NCBI GenBank assembly: GCA_903952785.1
Contig: CAJBHC010000076.1
Coordinates: 1-37,357, forward strand
Origin: an uncultured bacterium
GTDB taxonomy: Bacteria > Patescibacteriota > Minisyncoccia > Phycocordibacterales > CAIZLB01
DNA length: 37,357 bases
Reading direction: 5' to 3'
The notes below the pieces were generated by a model. The model did no database searches. It saw nothing but the letters and a program-made list of their open reading frames with translations, and had not been told where the DNA came from. Numbering within the stretch: the stretch's first letter is position 1; each line of letters begins with the position of its first letter. The position numbers were made by a program, and so were the translations under genes. Of the stretch, positions 1 through 5,970 are shown in pieces.

Positions 1-104
1 ATAAGAAATGCGATATCCGGAATTGTATTGTTGTCCGATTATAAATTGAGAAAGATATGAATTATCACTTATGAAATAACGCCAGCGCATATCATTTTGT
101 TTGA

Positions 105-299
105 ATAATTCTTTCCGATTTATATTATAAAGATAAGTATAATTATTTGATTACATCATCCAGTATTACATATCCTGTTATCAAAGAAGATGCGGATAAT
201 GGTGTTGTGTTAGATAAACATGAGGTTATGTATTTTAATCGTAACAAAAGAGAAAAACAGAATATATTATTTTTTGATTCCATTGATAATGGTGTATAA
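105..299 (+). pseudogene. possible C-terminal remnant of an unidentified protein
   Basis: An open frame runs from about 105 to a TAA at 297-299 and reads as ordinary protein (near its end KHEVMYFNRNK then FFDSIDNGV). It has no start codon and is closed upstream by a TGA at 102-104. Nothing upstream in the window continues it cleanly. It may be the decayed or frameshifted tail of a gene entering from the left. I do not recognise the family; the coding assignment rests only on amino-acid plausibility. Confidence 0.22.
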
Positions 300-300
300 T
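295..300 (+). promoter_or_regulatory. -10 box (TATAAT) of the coiled-coil gene
   Basis: A perfect TATAAT ends 7 nt before the ATG at 308, so the expected transcription start falls on or next to the start codon (leaderless mRNA). The -35 is weak (TTGATT at 274-279, only 15 nt away). The same geometry recurs at 12132, 22632 and 34898. Confidence 0.45.
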
Positions 301-307
301 AAATTAT

Positions 308-811
308 ATGGTATTTGGATATCAACAAGGTGGTAGTTTTTCACAACACAAGCAAGCACTTGGGTTTGATGCCGCTGCTTCTGAACAGGTTCGTCTTAAA
401 CAAGTTACGGAGCAGAGAAAAAGAGATCAACAAATGCGTGCAAAACATGATATGGTATCTAAAGAGGTTAAACTTAGAATGGTGAAGGATGAGATAAGTA
501 GGAGGGCTATGGATTTAAAGAGAGTGGAATCTAATATTGCTCGTCTGTCTGCTCCAAGCCATGCTCATGCTGAGAATTTTGATTTAAAGATTAGAGAACT
601 AAGGAATAAAATTAAAGACCTTGAGAAGGAGATTGAAAAGGAGATAAGTCTAAAGGCCTATGCAGAAAAGATTGGCGCTAATCAAGAAAGAGAGATTGCC
701 ATTGTTGCCGGCAGAAAAAAACTTGAAGAAGGAGAGATTGCAAGATTAAAAACAGAGGAGCATCATCTTGAGATAGAGATTGCCGAGTTGAATAAATTGG
801 CTGTCCAATAA
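308..811 (+). CDS. coiled-coil protein of unknown function
   Basis: 167 residues, not recognised as a named family. After a Gly/Gln-containing N-terminus (residues 1-25), almost the whole protein is charged, heptad-like helix rich in Lys, Glu, Arg and Leu, with one break around the Pro-Ser-His-Ala-His stretch near residue 82. This predicts two coiled-coil segments (about 28-78 and 90-165). There is no signal peptide or membrane segment, so it is probably cytoplasmic and oligomeric. ATG start with a TATAAT box 7 nt upstream and no Shine-Dalgarno. It is monocistronic: the next gene starts 243 nt downstream. Function unknown. Confidence 0.75.
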   Translation: MVFGYQQGGSFSQHKQALGFDAAASEQVRLKQVTEQRKRDQQMRAKHDMVSKEVKLRMVKDEISRRAMDLKRVESNIARLSAPSHAHAENFDLKIRELRNKIKDLEKEIEKEISLKAYAEKIGANQEREIAIVAGRKKLEEGEIARLKTEEHHLEIEIAELNKLAVQ

Positions 812-1054
812 TTCCACAGTTTCTGTTTTTTTTGTGTCTTTTAATATGATTGAATTGTCGATCTGTGAATCGTGCCCTAGAAAGTGGACATTGACGATAT
901 CCGCTTTACTGGGTACAGTTCACTATAGTGTCACTTTATGTGAGTTGATACGGACTCTGTTCAAGCTACTGAACATAGTTGACGCTTAATTAACTCTTTT
1001 GTTTTACTTAAAATAATGTAAAATGGTTGTAATAATCTTTCCAAAATAATAAAA
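812..1054 (+). other. intergenic region with three small palindromes
   Basis: No gene seen in 243 nt. CAG-TTT-CTG followed by eight T at about 817-833 could be a weak terminator for the upstream gene. Between about 910 and 985 three short inverted repeats follow one another: CACTATAGTG, TCAC-TTTAT-GTGA and GTTCA-AGCTAC-TGAAC. They might be a small structured RNA or operator region. The 3' part is AT-rich and probably holds the promoter of the methyltransferase gene (TAAAAT near 1020), but no convincing -35 is visible. Confidence 0.3.
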
Positions 1055-2242
1055 ATGTTTATATTTAAATCTCAAAAAGAATACGCTTTAATTGATGCTG
1101 GAAATGGCTTTAAATTGGAAAAATATGGTGAATACTTGATTGCAAGACCAGACCCTCAAGCTTTATGGCCTAAGGTTGTTATGGGTTTGTATGCGGGTAG
1201 TTTTGTGCCGTCCGTAGGAAGTGGTGAAAGTTTGAGTTTGAAAGCGGGGAGTGATAATTTAAATCTTTGGCCAAACATTGATGCTGTGTTTGCTAAATCA
1301 GGAAATAGTGGCGGAAGCGGAAGAGGGGTTGACCGTGGTCAAAAAACGAGTCAAGGACAGCAAACGAGTCAAGGTCAACGGCTACGAGATGACTCAGCTC
1401 ATAGTGATGAAGAGGGTGATACTGGAAACTGGATTAAGACAAGGACAATTCCAGAAAGATGGCCTGTCAAATTTGAGATGGGAGGTGATTTACCAGCACT
1501 CAATATTTATGCAAGACTAACTCCCTTTAAGCACACTGGAATCTTTCCTGAGCAATTTACAAATTGGAAGTGGTCAATGGATTTGATTAAAGAATCCTTG
1601 GATGAGTCAGGGGGCAGAGTTAAAAAATTCTCAAAGGAAAGTCCTCCAAAAATCTTGAATCTTTTTGGATATTCTGGGGCGGCAACAATCGCCTGTCTTT
1701 TGGCCGGAGCACATGTTACTCATGTTGATTCATCAAAAGGTGCCATAACTTGGGCAAATGAAAATGCAGAAATTGCTGGAGTGAAAGATGCACCAGTTAG
1801 GTGGATTTTGGAAGACGCTGTTTCCTTCATTAAGAAAGAGGTAAGAAGAGGAAATAAGTACGATGGAATAATCTTAGACCCACCAGCTTTTGGACGAGGT
1901 GCAAAGGGTGAGGTTTGGAAAATTGAAAAAGATTTTCTACCATTCTTGGAATTAATTTTTGAACTACTGTCTGACGATGCACTTTTCTTGATTTTGAATG
2001 GATATGCAGCAGGGTATTCTTCAATCGCATATGCACAAAACTTACAAAGTTTAACTGCTGTGAGAGGTGGTGTTGTTGAACATGGCGAACTTTGTATTGA
2101 ACAAGATCTGGGAGGGTTTGAAAAGCTGATCGGCGACAAGTCGAGTGGCAAGATGGGGGACGGGATGAGAGACAGAATTGCAGCCACTATGCCCGCAATT
2201 TTGCTTCCTTGTGGAATCGTCGCACGCTGGAAATGTGCTTAG
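1055..2242 (+). CDS. class I SAM-dependent methyltransferase, RlmI/COG1092-like
   Basis: 395 residues. Motif I (ILNLFGYSGAATIACLLAG, about residues 198-217) is followed by the acidic ribose-contacting residue in HVDSSKGA. Motif IV is YDGIILDPPAFGRG near residue 270. DPPxF with this Rossmann pattern is typical of the RlmI/RlmK-type rRNA cytosine-C5 methyltransferase group, so rRNA is the likely but unproven substrate. The N-terminal domain (GNGFKLEKYGEYLIARPDPQ) resembles the small beta domain preceding the catalytic domain in this group. Odd: residues about 82-125 are a hydrophilic Gly/Ser/Gln/Asp insertion encoded partly by an 18-nt tandem repeat. ATG start; apparently its own transcript, 75 nt before the next gene. 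Confidence 0.8.
   Translation: MFIFKSQKEYALIDAGNGFKLEKYGEYLIARPDPQALWPKVVMGLYAGSFVPSVGSGESLSLKAGSDNLNLWPNIDAVFAKSGNSGGSGRGVDRGQKTSQGQQTSQGQRLRDDSAHSDEEGDTGNWIKTRTIPERWPVKFEMGGDLPALNIYARLTPFKHTGIFPEQFTNWKWSMDLIKESLDESGGRVKKFSKESPPKILNLFGYSGAATIACLLAGAHVTHVDSSKGAITWANENAEIAGVKDAPVRWILEDAVSFIKKEVRRGNKYDGIILDPPAFGRGAKGEVWKIEKDFLPFLELIFELLSDDALFLILNGYAAGYSSIAYAQNLQSLTAVRGGVVEHGELCIEQDLGGFEKLIGDKSSGKMGDGMRDRIAATMPAILLPCGIVARWKCA
1344..1379 (+). repeat. 18-nt tandem repeat, two copies, inside the methyltransferase
   Basis: AAACGAGTCAAGGACAGC at 1344-1361 is followed directly by AAACGAGTCAAGGTCAAC at 1362-1379. The length is a multiple of three, so the frame is kept and the repeat encodes a Thr-Ser-Gln-Gly-Gln type linker. 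It looks like slippage expansion in a disordered insert. Confidence 0.85.
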
Positions 2243-2317
2243 CAATATGATATAGTTGTAATCGGCGGTGTAATGAAAATCGTAAAGATTTAAAATTCAA
2301 ATAAATAAAATTCAATT

Positions 2318-2614
2318 ATGAATGAATCCATAGAGCAAGAAATTAAGGAAATGCGAGATGATTTGGACGAGATCAAAGAGATGATGGTTGAGAATAATAA
2401 GATGATCAGACGTCTTCATAATGCATATCGTATCTCTTATGCCGTTTCTATAATCAAATGGGTCATAATTATTGGCTTTACATTGGGTACATTTTACTAT
2501 ATTCAGCCATATCTTGAGAATATACTAAAACTGTATGGTAGTATAAATTCTTTGACGGGAGGGGTTGAAAATAATGGAGGAATTGATATCCTTAATGCGT
2601 TGAAGAAGTTTTAA
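2318..2614 (+). CDS. small single-pass membrane protein with N-terminal coiled coil
   Basis: 98 residues. Residues 1-35 are acidic/basic helix (EIKEMRDDLDEIKEMM) likely to form a short coiled coil. Residues about 44-64 are one hydrophobic helix (VSIIKWVIIIGFTLGTFYY), followed by a short tail of about 30 residues. Topology is probably coiled coil inside, tail outside. Similar short coil-plus-TM proteins are frequent in Patescibacteria, but I know no assigned function. ATG start; 48 nt separate its stop from tRNA-Phe, so it may share a transcript with the tRNA. Confidence 0.65.
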   Translation: MNESIEQEIKEMRDDLDEIKEMMVENNKMIRRLHNAYRISYAVSIIKWVIIIGFTLGTFYYIQPYLENILKLYGSINSLTGGVENNGGIDILNALKKF

Positions 2615-2642
2615 GAGGGTGGGGAAGATAGGGTGGATGTAG

Positions 2643-2657
2643 GTGGCACAACGCCAC
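2643..2657 (+). other. short hairpin just upstream of tRNA-Phe
   Basis: GTGGC-ACAAC-GCCAC is a perfect 5-bp stem ending 5 nt before the mature tRNA 5' end. It could be part of the 5' leader removed by RNase P. Inverted repeats also sit just upstream of tRNA-Val and tRNA-Ser. Confidence 0.4.
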
Positions 2658-2662
2658 ATAAT

Positions 2663-2735
2663 GCCGAGGTAGCTCAGTTGGTAGAGCATTTCCCTGAAGA
2701 GGAAGGGGTCGCCGGTTCGAGCCCGGCCCTCGGCA
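2663..2735 (+). tRNA. tRNA-Phe (GAA)
   Basis: Full cloverleaf: acceptor GCCGAGG pairs with CCTCGGC, D-arm GCTCAGTTGGTAGAGC, anticodon stem TTTCC/GGAAG with loop CTGAAGA giving anticodon GAA, T-arm GCCGG-TTCGAGC-CCGGC, discriminator A. The 3' CCA is not encoded, so a CCA-adding enzyme is needed. Confidence 0.97.
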
Positions 2736-2762
2736 CTAGAGTTTTGAATAGGTTAATTTAAG

Positions 2763-2800
2763 GTAAAAGAAACACCCGAGTCCTGTGAAGGACCCGGGTG
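2763..2800 (-). terminator. rho-independent terminator of the lipoprotein gene
   Basis: Stem 2773-2783 / 2790-2800 (10 pairs plus one A-C mismatch) with a 6-nt loop, followed on the minus strand by TTTCTTTTAC. It lies 43 nt after the minus-strand stop codon at 2843. On the plus strand it is followed only by GT-rich sequence, so minus orientation is preferred, though it may also stop tRNA-Phe transcription. Confidence 0.75.
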
Positions 2801-2842
2801 GGTTTGGTTGTTTGGTTTTAGATCGGGGTGGTGACGCTATGG

Positions 2843-3544
2843 TTAGTAGCGTCGTTGTGGCGGGTACGGCATCCTCGGTTGAGGTTGACGTTGTCCACCA
2901 GGCAAACATTGCGGTACAGGCTGGCATTGTGGCACTGGCCGACACACAACAACTGGCTGAGGTCGACGAGGTGGTTGCCAGCAATTTGTAATTTGCTGAC
3001 GTGGTTGTGGTTGCTGGCAGATCACCCTCGGTTGAGGTTGTCTCCATTCCTGTTGGAACGTTGGCTGTGGGCGGGGTTGCGGTCGTGGTTGCGGTGGTAA
3101 AGCCACTACAACCCTGTTTTTACACCTTATCCTCCAGGTCTCCTTTGTGACCGGATTGTGGAAGACAACTTCCCCATCGGGCACTACTTGGAATTGGGCA
3201 CGCCCTTTTCCAATGTCATTCAACCAGTATTTGCAATCCGGTCCAAAGGCATCGGTCCAAAGGATTTTAACGCACCCCGGGGTCGGGGTGGTGGATTGGC
3301 CCCCAAAACAATCTGTGTTGAATATCTTCCCCACCATTTGATGGGGATTCCATTGCTGTTGTTGTGGTTGGTCGTACTGGCCCCCATTAGGAGGTCTCAT
3401 CATCTGACCCTGCTGAGGGCCACCGACGCCGTTGAATCCAATGGTGGCCATTGGACCCACCGATATTTGCATCCCCCCACACGAAACGAGGTGGAGGATT
3501 GCGATCGCCAGGGCGATCATTTTGATTTTGATAATCATTTTCAT
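2843..3544 (-). CDS. predicted lipoprotein with Pro/Gln/Arg-rich tail
   Basis: 233 residues. The N-terminus is a lipoprotein signal: basic MKMIIKIKM, hydrophobic ALAIAILH, lipobox LVSC with Cys22 as the lipidated residue, then GG. The middle part (residues about 70-140) has paired Cys residues and resembles a small beta domain (VKILWTDAFGPDCKYWLNDI; FQVVPDGEVVFHNP). From about 150 the protein is Pro/Gln/Arg-rich with repeated QPRP units, presumably an extended, positively charged surface tail. Family unknown. The gene is more GC-rich than its neighbours and forms a complete single-gene unit: promoter at 3733-3761, a ~180-nt leader shared with the next minus-strand gene, and a terminator at 2763-2800. 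No Shine-Dalgarno before the ATG; the leader just upstream is CAA-rich. Confidence 0.75.
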   Translation of the reverse strand: MKMIIKIKMIALAIAILHLVSCGGMQISVGPMATIGFNGVGGPQQGQMMRPPNGGQYDQPQQQQWNPHQMVGKIFNTDCFGGQSTTPTPGCVKILWTDAFGPDCKYWLNDIGKGRAQFQVVPDGEVVFHNPVTKETWRIRCKNRVVVALPPQPRPQPRPQPTFQQEWRQPQPRVICQQPQPRQQITNCWQPPRRPQPVVVCRPVPQCQPVPQCLPGGQRQPQPRMPYPPQRRY

Positions 3545-3581
3545 TTTCTTGTCTTTCTAATCTTGGTTGTTGGTTTGGTTG

Positions 3582-3640
3582 TTCTAGATAGATATCATCC
3601 AGCTAACTATATGTTAACTAAGTAATATCTACCTAAAACC
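3582..3640 (-). promoter_or_regulatory. structured 5' leader element, copy 1
   Basis: Lies in the transcribed leader of the lipoprotein gene, 37 nt before its ATG. Read on the minus strand, the outer stem pairs TAGGTAGATAT with ATATCTATCTA (11 pairs, one G-U). An inner stem AGTTAAC/GTTAGCT closes a 5-nt loop (3601-3619). The second copy at 4374-4432 shares a 28-nt block with one difference (3613-3640 versus 4405-4432). That difference is compensated in the opposite arm (U-A here, C-G there), which supports an RNA structure. Function unknown: candidate riboswitch-like, protein-binding or stability element. Confidence 0.6.
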
Positions 3641-3732
3641 TCCAAAATCAATCAATTTAAGACAAAACATGAAGAACGAACATCACCAATCTTCTCTAAA
3701 ACCTATGTATTTAAAGGAACTGTACAGCCTGT

Positions 3733-3761
3733 ATTATATAACTATTAAACTTATTTGTCAA
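3733..3761 (-). promoter_or_regulatory. consensus sigma70-type promoter of the lipoprotein gene
   Basis: On the minus strand TTGACA (3756-3761), a 17-nt spacer and TATAAT (3733-3738): both boxes perfect, spacing ideal. The predicted start near 3726 gives a leader of about 180 nt to the ATG at 3544. It begins just after the terminator of the upstream minus-strand unit. Confidence 0.85.
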
Positions 3762-3772
3762 GCAGATTTTTG

Positions 3773-3826
3773 GCAAAAAAAATACCGCTCGGTGCGTGGC
3801 CTCCTAGGGGAGACGACGCACGAGCG
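3773..3826 (-). terminator. strong rho-independent terminator
   Basis: On the minus strand a long stem (3816-3826 with 3786-3797, 11 pairs and one bulged base) is followed by TATTTTTTTT. It sits about 100 nt after the proposed stop at 3927-3929 of the upstream gene and 12 nt before the -35 of the lipoprotein promoter, so it insulates the two units. Confidence 0.85.
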
Positions 3827-3838
3827 ATATGGTATTTT

Positions 3839-3870
3839 GAGGCGGTTTTTCATGCGCCTCGGGGGTTTTT
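3839..3870 (+). terminator. plus-strand terminator-like hairpin
   Basis: GAGGCG (3839-3844) pairs with CGCCTC (3855-3860), followed by GGGGGTTTTT. No plus-strand gene upstream justifies it, and the G run before the T tract is not typical. Weak call. Confidence 0.2.
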
Positions 3871-3926
3871 GTTGATTGATTGGTTGCTCGCCCTGCATTC
3901 GCGGGGCACCGATGTACCTTGGCCTG

Positions 3927-4317
3927 TTAGGGCTTTGGCATGATAGGAACCCTCTGCTTGTTCCAGGCCCAGCGCCCATCATAGTAGATGGGCAGATCTT
4001 GACCCCACGGGATCCTCACAGACCCCTCTCCTCTTATCGAGGTAGACCGCTGTGGGACTTTCGCCGTAGACCTTCCCCCAGCTTGTCAGCTGGGCCCCCT
4101 TGGTGGGGCTCGCGGGGTGACCTACGAATGGGTTGGGTGGGCGGACTCCCTGGTGGTGGATCCCCTGTGGAAGGCTCCAGCTGTCCCAGCTCCAGTTGGG
4201 GAAGTAGTGAGTAACTACCTTTCCAGCGTAGTATGCCGCTGGGGCAAGTAGTGCGATCAGGGCGAGGGCGATGAACGGGGCTGCGATGCCTAATAGAATC
4301 TTATTTGTGGTTGACAT
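3927..4317 (-). CDS. membrane-anchored exported protein, probably frameshifted
   Basis: The frame opened by ATG at 4317 runs to a TGA at 3979-3981 (112 residues). It has an uncleaved N-terminal hydrophobic anchor (about residues 8-30, ALALIALLAPAAYYAG) and a Trp/Pro/Gly-rich outside part. Around 4020-4035 coding character moves to another frame, which continues as IPWGQDLPIYYDG, then RWAWNKQRVPIMPKP, to a TAA at 3927-3929. I therefore draw the gene to 3927 with one frameshift in a G-rich stretch. The terminator at 3773-3826 fits this longer end. It could be a true pseudogene, a sequencing indel, or the short form could be real. Family unknown. Promoter and leader are homologous to those of the lipoprotein gene, so the two are probably co-regulated surface proteins. 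Confidence 0.55.
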
Positions 4318-4373
4318 GGTTGCTGTTGTTCTATTGGTTGTTGTTTGGTTTGGTTGCTGTTGTTGGTTTGGTT

Positions 4374-4432
4374 TGGTTAGACAGATACCGCCAAGCTAAC
4401 CTTGGTTAACTAAGTAATATCTGCCTAAAACC
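4374..4432 (-). promoter_or_regulatory. structured 5' leader element, copy 2
   Basis: Lies in the leader of the membrane-anchored gene, 56 nt before its ATG. On the minus strand the outer stem pairs TTAGGCAGATA with TATCTGTCTAA (11 pairs, one G-U at the same place as in copy 1). The inner stem AGTTAAC/GTTAGCT closes a CAAG loop (4394-4411). Loop sequences differ between copies while stems are kept. Upstream of the element the two leaders also share patches such as TTCATG and TTGATTG; downstream both are CAA-rich without a Shine-Dalgarno. Confidence 0.6.
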
Positions 4433-4527
4433 GCTATAAACAACGACAATCAAGAAAAACAATCATGAACGTACCTTTCGGCCCGCGTCACATCTCTCAA
4501 TCAACATGTTAAAGAACTATATGGAGT

Positions 4528-4556
4528 ATTATATAACCATATGTTGATTTTGTCAA
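4528..4556 (-). promoter_or_regulatory. consensus sigma70-type promoter of the membrane-anchored gene
   Basis: On the minus strand TTGACA (4551-4556), a 17-nt spacer and TATAAT (4528-4533): perfect boxes and spacing, identical in layout to the promoter at 3733-3761. The predicted start near 4521 gives a leader of about 200 nt. Confidence 0.85.
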
Positions 4557-4573
4557 GTATTTTTTAAATATCC

Positions 4574-5104
4574 CTAGATACTCTTAATTCTAACCTTCAT
4601 TTGCCTATCCTTATCAACCCTTGGTAATTTAAGTGTCAAAATACCTTGTGATTCAATAGCTTCAGCATGTTCAATATCAACTTCATGTGGCAATTGAATA
4701 TTTCTTGAGAAAGAGCCCCAATAAAGCTCTCGATGGAAGTAATCATCATCAGCAACAATCTTTTCCTCTTTTCTAACACCTTTAAGTAGTACAGAATCTC
4801 TAGTTAAATTAATTTCCAAATCTTCCTTTTTGACTCCAGGAATCATAGCTTTGACGATAACGTCATCTTGCGTTTGATAGACATCAATAGATAGTTCACT
4901 ATCAGCTGAAGAGTCATCCATCCATGAAGATCTATTTTTGTCATCAAATTGAGGATGAAGCTGAACATTCTTTTTAGGACCAGACATAACTGGCTTAGTA
5001 TTTTTTGCTGGAGAGAAATCATAATCTTCAGCTTCTTCTAATTGCTCGTCTTCATCGATATTAACCGCACCCGTTAGTCTTTCAAAAAAGGATCTTTTTT
5101 TCAT
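4574..5104 (-). CDS. Hsp20/alpha-crystallin small heat-shock protein
   Basis: 176 residues from the ATG at 5104; an upstream in-frame TTG at 5128 overlaps a TATAAT-like sequence and is less likely as the start. ATP-independent holdase that binds unfolding proteins as oligomers in the cytoplasm. The alpha-crystallin domain occupies roughly residues 70-170: ELSIDVYQTQDDVIVKAMIPG, VKKEDLEINLT, and the typical closing strands HEVDIEHAEAIESQGILTL followed by KLPRV. The N-terminal 65 residues are acidic and disordered. Transcribed alone; a terminator for the upstream gene lies at 5145-5195. Confidence 0.92.
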   Translation of the reverse strand: MKKRSFFERLTGAVNIDEDEQLEEAEDYDFSPAKNTKPVMSGPKKNVQLHPQFDDKNRSSWMDDSSADSELSIDVYQTQDDVIVKAMIPGVKKEDLEINLTRDSVLLKGVRKEEKIVADDDYFHRELYWGSFSRNIQLPHEVDIEHAEAIESQGILTLKLPRVDKDRQMKVRIKSI

Positions 5105-5144
5105 ATTTTTTATATATTTACTATTCAATTATAATGCATTGAAT

Positions 5145-5195
5145 AAAAAAAAGCCAGAATTCTTATTTAATTAGATAAATATTTCTGTTTTGGCT
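5145..5195 (-). terminator. rho-independent terminator after the PrsW-like gene
   Basis: On the minus strand AGCCA...TGGCT and CAGAA...TTCTG form a stem with an AAA bulge, extended by TATTTA/TAAATA, and are followed by eight T. It starts 20 nt after the stop of the PrsW-like gene. Confidence 0.7.
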
Positions 5196-5214
5196 AAGGT
5201 GTTTGGGGAGAGCC

Positions 5215-5970
5215 CTAGAACTTTTTAATCATCTTCACCTTCTCTAATGACAAAATAAGAAGAATTATTGAAATCCAGACAAATGAAAACGCAATAAACA
5301 TATTTTGTTCATCGCTTATCACAATAATATAATTAAAAATAGTATGGATTATTCCAGCGGCAATTAATCCAACTAGCGCCCAAGATACTTTACCTAACTT
5401 TTTCTTATAAAAACTATACCCAACAAATACTGAGAAAACTCCAGAGGCCGCAACATGAAGAAGGCTTGCCCCCATAAATCTTGCGGTGCCGGTCAATACA
5501 CTGGCTACCATATCTCCGTTAAATAGTGGGGTTAATAAGAAGAGAGTGTTTTCCATTGCAGCAAACCCTAGCGCAACACTCATCATGTATATAAAAGAAT
5601 CGATCGGTTGATCGTACACATTTTTTAATCTCAGCGCAACAAGCCAAGCTGCGCCAAATTTAACTGCCTCTTCAATAATCGCCCAGATATAAATTGCAGA
5701 TAAGTTACCATCCATCAAGTCAAAAAGACTAACTGATATTTTTTGTAGAGGGTAAACCACAAATACTCCGATCATTCCCGCGATGAAAGATAGAAAAATA
5801 ATATCCTTTGGTTCATGATGGTCATTTGATTCATGCATCCAAAACCACAGCCAAAAAACAGCGGGTAAGACTCCGCCGATTAAGGCGTACATAAAAGTTT
5901 CAATAGTAAAAAGCGGGACACTGTGTAGTATTTCCAGATAGCCTGATATTATATTTAAAAGGTTGGCCAT
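5215..5970 (-). CDS. PrsW-family intramembrane metalloprotease
   Basis: 251 residues, seven or eight hydrophobic helices. The family signature is complete: EEAVK at 100-104 in a membrane helix, GFAAMEN at 135-141, a His at 172 (SLLHVAASG) and GIIHTIFN with His209. These Glu/His residues are expected to bind a catalytic metal. PrsW of Bacillus cleaves the anti-sigma factor RsiW; the substrate here is unknown and no sigma/anti-sigma pair is visible nearby. The ATG lies 16 nt inside the end of valS, so the two genes are translationally coupled and co-transcribed. Confidence 0.88.
   Translation of the reverse strand: MANLLNIISGYLEILHSVPLFTIETFMYALIGGVLPAVFWLWFWMHESNDHHEPKDIIFLSFIAGMIGVFVVYPLQKISVSLFDLMDGNLSAIYIWAIIEEAVKFGAAWLVALRLKNVYDQPIDSFIYMMSVALGFAAMENTLFLLTPLFNGDMVASVLTGTARFMGASLLHVAASGVFSVFVGYSFYKKKLGKVSWALVGLIAAGIIHTIFNYIIVISDEQNMFIAFSFVWISIILLILSLEKVKMIKKF

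Noticed and set aside
1278..1520. 80-codon plus-strand ORF inside the methyltransferase
   Set aside because: Fully contained in another frame of a well-supported enzyme gene, with no start signal of its own.
3158..3625. Plus-strand ORFs opposite the lipoprotein gene
   Set aside because: The minus-strand frame has a lipobox signal, promoter and terminator; the plus frames have none.
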